Source: Isosphaeraceae bacterium
GTDB lineage: Bacteria > Planctomycetota > Planctomycetia > Isosphaerales > Isosphaeraceae
NCBI GenBank assembly: GCA_025356435.1
Contig: JANXSY010000036.1
Span: forward strand, 1 to 53,297
DNA length: 53,297 nt
Reading direction: 5' to 3'
Shown: positions 50,187 through 53,297 of the stretch, piece after piece
Position numbering within the stretch: the first letter of the stretch is position 1
Layout of the letters: every line of letters starts with the position of its first letter
Translations under genes and position numbers: made by a program
Notes under the pieces: model-generated
What the model saw: only the letters and a program-made list of their open reading frames with translations
Database searches by the model: none
Told to the model about the DNA's origin: nothing

Positions 50187-51971
50187 ATGGTCAAGATCCG
50201 CCGGGCCTACGAGGTCTTCTTCCTCGGCCTCTTCCTGTTCTTCCTGCTCATCACCGACCTGCGCTACCTCAAAGGGTGGCCGGTGTCGCTTTTCCTCGAA
50301 GCCACCCCACTCGTCGCCGTCTCCACGGCCCTGACGACGCACACGATCTACCGAAACCTCGTCTGGGGGCTGGTCATCATCGCGATCACGATGATGCTCG
50401 GACGGGTCTGGTGCAACTGGATGTGCCCATTCGGGATCATGCACCATTTCTTCGGCTGGATCGGCAACCGCCGCAACACAAAGCAGCTCATCGAGGTCAA
50501 CCGATACAAGAAGATCTACGCGATCAAGTATTATATCCTCGCCGCGATGCTCGCGATGGCGGGCCTGTGGATCATCCCCACGGCCTGGGACTCTCCTGGC
50601 AAGGTTTGGGCGGTGTATCACGCGTCAATGCCCAAGGTCGTCGACGGCTCGCGCTGGATCGTCGGACCCGACGGCAAGCGGCAAATCTGGACGATGCCCC
50701 CTTCAGCCCCGATACCGAAGGACTACGCCCTGCTCGAACGCTCGGGCGCGGATCGTCTCTTCGGGGCGGTCGGCCAGGGGATCGGTTCGGCGGCCGAGGA
50801 GCATAAGTCGAAGAAGAGTTCACTGCAGATCGGCCTGCTCGACCCGATCGCACTCACCGTGCGGTCGATGACGACGAGCGTCTTGCCGACGATCCACATG
50901 GCGTCGGAAGGAATCTATACCGAACCTCGCGAATACTGGATGGCGTGGATCGTCGGGCTGATCTTCATCGGATTTCTCGTCGCCAACTGGTGGATTCCCC
51001 GCTTCTTCTGCCGGGCGATCTGCCCACTCGGTGCCCTGCTCGGCATCTTCAGCCGGTTCGCGCTCTGGCGGATCGACCGCGACCCGGTGCGCTGCACCGA
51101 CTGCGATCTCTGCCTCAAGAGTTGCGAGGGTGCATCCGATCCGCATAAAGACCTCCGCAAGAGCGAATGCTTCGTCTGCCTCAACTGCATCGAGGAATGT
51201 CCGCACGACGCCCTCACCTTCCGGTTCCTCCCGCGCAAGGCGAGCGAGATCACCTATCCCGAGGTCGGCCGTCGCCAGTTGCTGCTCGCGGGGATTTTCG
51301 GCCTCTACTTCTTCCCGATGGCACGGCTCTCGGGGGGAGTCCGCAAGAACTTCAGCAGGGCGGTGATCCGCCCGCCGGGCTCGGTCGCCGAGGACGAGTT
51401 CCTCCGCCGCTGCATCAAGTGCGACCAGTGCATCCGCGTCTGCCCGACGAACGTGCTCCAGCCGAGCCTCTTCGAAGCCGGCATTGAGGGGCTCTGGACC
51501 CCGATCATGATCTCAAAAATGGGCTGGTGCGAGCTGAACTGCACGCTCTGCTCGCAGGTCTGCCCCACCGGCGCGATCCGCGAGATCTCGATCGCCGAAA
51601 AGCTCGGCGTCGGCCCGTTCGAGGCCAAAGGGCCGATCAAGACCGGCACCGCCTTCTACAACCAGGGGCGCTGCCTGCCTTGGGCGATGGATACGAGTTG
51701 CGTCGTCTGCGAAGAGGTCTGCCCGGTCAGCCCGAAGGCGATCTTCACCCGCAACGTCGAAGTCACCGACCGCTGGGGCGCGACGATCCAGCTCAAGCGG
51801 CCATTTATCGACCCGGTCAAGTGCATCGGCTGCGGGATCTGCGAGCACGAATGCCCTGTGAAGGATGACCCCGCCGTCTATGTGACGGCGATCGGCGAGA
51901 CCCGCGACAAGACCCGCTCGCTCCTGCTCGGCCTCGTCGAAGACCACGCGCAAGACCTCGTCTCGGTCTGA
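50187..51971 (+). CDS. membrane-bound polyferredoxin (NapH/CcoG-like)
   Basis: A 594-residue membrane iron-sulfur protein. Five or so membrane segments include the first (EVFFLGLFLFFLLIT), the NapH-type CNWMCPFG region near 75 and CRAICPLGALLG near 275. Cys clusters follow: CTDCDLCLKSCEG, CFVCLNCIEECP, CIKCDQCIRVCP, CTLCSQVCP, CVVCEEVCP and CIGCGICEHECP, enough for at least four [4Fe-4S] clusters. A second membrane segment lies in the middle (LLLAGIFGLYFFPMA). It would move electrons across or along the membrane, perhaps from quinol, for the Tat-exported DUF362 partner. GAGG ten bases before the ATG. Two broken Uma2 genes separate it from the DUF362 gene. Confidence 0.9.
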   Translation: MVKIRRAYEVFFLGLFLFFLLITDLRYLKGWPVSLFLEATPLVAVSTALTTHTIYRNLVWGLVIIAITMMLGRVWCNWMCPFGIMHHFFGWIGNRRNTKQLIEVNRYKKIYAIKYYILAAMLAMAGLWIIPTAWDSPGKVWAVYHASMPKVVDGSRWIVGPDGKRQIWTMPPSAPIPKDYALLERSGADRLFGAVGQGIGSAAEEHKSKKSSLQIGLLDPIALTVRSMTTSVLPTIHMASEGIYTEPREYWMAWIVGLIFIGFLVANWWIPRFFCRAICPLGALLGIFSRFALWRIDRDPVRCTDCDLCLKSCEGASDPHKDLRKSECFVCLNCIEECPHDALTFRFLPRKASEITYPEVGRRQLLLAGIFGLYFFPMARLSGGVRKNFSRAVIRPPGSVAEDEFLRRCIKCDQCIRVCPTNVLQPSLFEAGIEGLWTPIMISKMGWCELNCTLCSQVCPTGAIREISIAEKLGVGPFEAKGPIKTGTAFYNQGRCLPWAMDTSCVVCEEVCPVSPKAIFTRNVEVTDRWGATIQLKRPFIDPVKCIGCGICEHECPVKDDPAVYVTAIGETRDKTRSLLLGLVEDHAQDLVSV

Positions 51972-51986
51972 CCGAAAGGCTCAACG

Positions 51987-52643
51987 ATGGCGACCACGAC
52001 CAGCGCCCCGCCGACTTATCGGACCATCGCCGAGTTGCTCGAAGGGCTCGGCGATATTCCGCCCGATCGGGTCCGTTTCCGGCCCTACCCCGGCACGGCC
52101 ACCGAAGCGGACATCACCTCGATTCAGGCCCATGAGGGACGATCATGCGAGTTGGTCGACGGCGTCTTGGTGGAGAAGCCAATGGGACTTCGCGAATCCT
52201 TATTGGCCGTCGCATTGGCCGGACTCTTACGAGAATTCGTTATCCCCAGAAACCTCGGCCTGATCTCGGGCGAGGCGGGGACAATGAAGCTTTTTGATGG
52301 ATTAGTTCGAATTCCCGATGTCGCCTACGTCTCCTGGGACCGATTCCCGTCGGGTCGGATACCGACCGAACCGATTCCACGGCTTACGCCCGATCTTGCA
52401 GTAGAAGTTCTCAGCAAGAGCAACACGGAACGTGAAATGTCCCGTAAACGGCGAGAATATTTCGAGTCCGGTGTCGGCCTCGTCTGGATGATCGACCCCG
52501 AGAATCGAACGGTGCGCGTCTACACCTCGCCCGTCGCCTTCACCACGCTCGACGAAACCGCCACCCTCGACGGCGGCGATGTCCTCCCCGGCTTCACGCT
52601 CCCGCTCCGCAACCTGTTCTCGGAACTTGACCGCCGCGCCTGA
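51987..52643 (+). CDS. Uma2-family endonuclease-fold protein
   Basis: A 218-residue intact Uma2 protein of the PD-(D/E)XK fold. The catalytic pieces are in place: IPDVAYVSWDR (Asp), DLAVEVLSKSN (Glu and the E-V-x-S strand), and a Lys in KRREYFESG, with the common end VWMIDPENRTVRVY...GGDVLPGFTLPL. AAAGG seven bases before the ATG. Uma2 proteins are very numerous in planctomycetes and cyanobacteria; their substrates are unknown. This is the only full-length copy of the four Uma2 genes in the window. Confidence 0.9.
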   Translation: MATTTSAPPTYRTIAELLEGLGDIPPDRVRFRPYPGTATEADITSIQAHEGRSCELVDGVLVEKPMGLRESLLAVALAGLLREFVIPRNLGLISGEAGTMKLFDGLVRIPDVAYVSWDRFPSGRIPTEPIPRLTPDLAVEVLSKSNTEREMSRKRREYFESGVGLVWMIDPENRTVRVYTSPVAFTTLDETATLDGGDVLPGFTLPLRNLFSELDRRA

Positions 52644-52673
52644 CTTATCCCTCCATCGGGAATCGAGAGACCG

Positions 52674-53297
52674 ATGCACCTTTTGCTGCGATCGTCGTTC
52701 CTTGTGGCGCTCATGCTGGCGTCCAGCCTCGCGACGGCCGCTGACCCCGGTCGCGTCGAGGTCGTGCGCACGCCTGACGGCGGCATCCAGCCTCAGACAG
52801 TCATCGATACGAGGGGGGCGATCCATCTCCTGTATTACAAGGGCGATCCCTCGCACGGCGACTTGTTTTACGTCCGACGCAACCCTGGCCAGTCTGCCTT
52901 TACCGTCCCGGTCCATGTCAACAGCGAGCCCGGTAGCGCGATCGCGATGGGGACGATCCGGGGCGGCCAGGTCGCCGTCGGCCGCGATGGCATCGTTCAC
53001 GTCGCCTGGAACGGCTCGACGGCGACATTCAAAGACCCCGCGCCGATGCTCTACAGTCGGATCAAGCCCGCAGACGGTGCGTTCGAGCCGCAGCAGAACC
53101 TTATGAAGCTCACGACCGCGCTCGATGGCGGTGGGACCATCGCGGCTGACGGCGTGGGACGAGTCTACGTCGCCTGGCACGGCCGGGGCGTGAATGATCC
53201 CGAGGGAGAGTCGCATCGGAAACTCTGGGTCGCCCGATCGACCGACGACGGCACGACCTTCGCCGCCGAGCGCCCCGCCTTCGCCGAGGCAACCGGG
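52674..53297 (+). CDS. secreted protein with BNR/sialidase-like repeats, cut by the window end
   Basis: The first 208 codons of a longer protein; the frame is open at the window end. A signal peptide (about 1-22, LVALMLASSLATAAD) is followed by repeats of the beta-propeller kind: IDTRGAIHLLYYKG, VGRDGIVHVAWNG, ADGVGRVYVAWHG and WVARSTDDGTTF, the last being an Asp-box (S-x-D-D-G-x-T-F). This suggests a sialidase-superfamily propeller exported to the periplasm or outside. The enzyme activity cannot be told from this part. Confidence 0.8.
   Translation, partial: MHLLLRSSFLVALMLASSLATAADPGRVEVVRTPDGGIQPQTVIDTRGAIHLLYYKGDPSHGDLFYVRRNPGQSAFTVPVHVNSEPGSAIAMGTIRGGQVAVGRDGIVHVAWNGSTATFKDPAPMLYSRIKPADGAFEPQQNLMKLTTALDGGGTIAADGVGRVYVAWHGRGVNDPEGESHRKLWVARSTDDGTTFAAERPAFAEATG

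Overview
The window is a high-GC chromosomal segment that most resembles a planctomycete of the Isosphaeraceae/Gemmata type. The grounds are a DUF1559 pilin-like gene with the H-x-GG...DGSV C-terminus, several Uma2-family genes and Uma2 remnants, repeated ExbB/ExbD operons without a TonB gene, a double-length UvrA, and secreted proteins with no recognisable family. No rRNA, tRNA, CRISPR array, prophage or insertion sequence was seen. Genes are packed closely and no gene-free stretch exceeds 300 bases.

Region 1 (1-17.0 kb) is a central-carbon island. A PYROXD2/CrtI-like flavoprotein diverges from aconitase (acnA). A complete pyruvate dehydrogenase set follows on the + strand: E1 alpha, E1 beta, E2, E3. 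A 2'-5' RNA ligase-like gene lies between it and a complete 2-oxoglutarate dehydrogenase set on the - strand (sucA, sucB, its own lpd). A lipoate-protein ligase comes next and could lipoylate both E2 proteins. Region 2 (17.1-19.1 kb) holds purC and aroC one base apart.

Region 3 (19.2-23.6 kb) has a membrane-anchored protein of unknown function and a four-gene cassette: ExbB/TolQ, ExbD, ExbD, and a membrane protein with a small beta-rich domain. Region 4 (23.7-38.0 kb) is all on the - strand: an FAD monooxygenase overlapping an orphan HicB-like gene, a 915-residue membrane pyrophosphatase with the K+-independent signature, a TonB-shaped protein ending in a von Willebrand A domain, a dynamin-like GTPase, and a UvrA of about 2130 residues made of two whole UvrA units plus an extra C-terminal domain.

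Region 5 (38.2-41.1 kb) starts with a truncated Uma2 gene and then carries a second copy of the ExbB-ExbD-ExbD-membrane protein cassette, here joined by four-base overlaps. Region 6 (41.2-44.7 kb) has a NusB with an unusual N-terminal part and a 17-unit Pro-Glu repeat tail, a PHP-domain phosphoesterase, a frameshifted small gene, and ftsY.

Region 7 (44.8-53.3 kb) is more accessory: a DUF1559 gene behind a Fur-like palindrome, a DUF6599-like membrane protein, a decayed hicBA module, a Tat-exported DUF362 protein and a membrane polyferredoxin separated by two broken Uma2 genes, an intact Uma2 gene, and a secreted protein cut by the window end. The most interesting possibilities are the duplicated ExbBD cassettes with a possible vWA-type transducer, the fused UvrA, the NusB fusion, and the DUF362-polyferredoxin pair.
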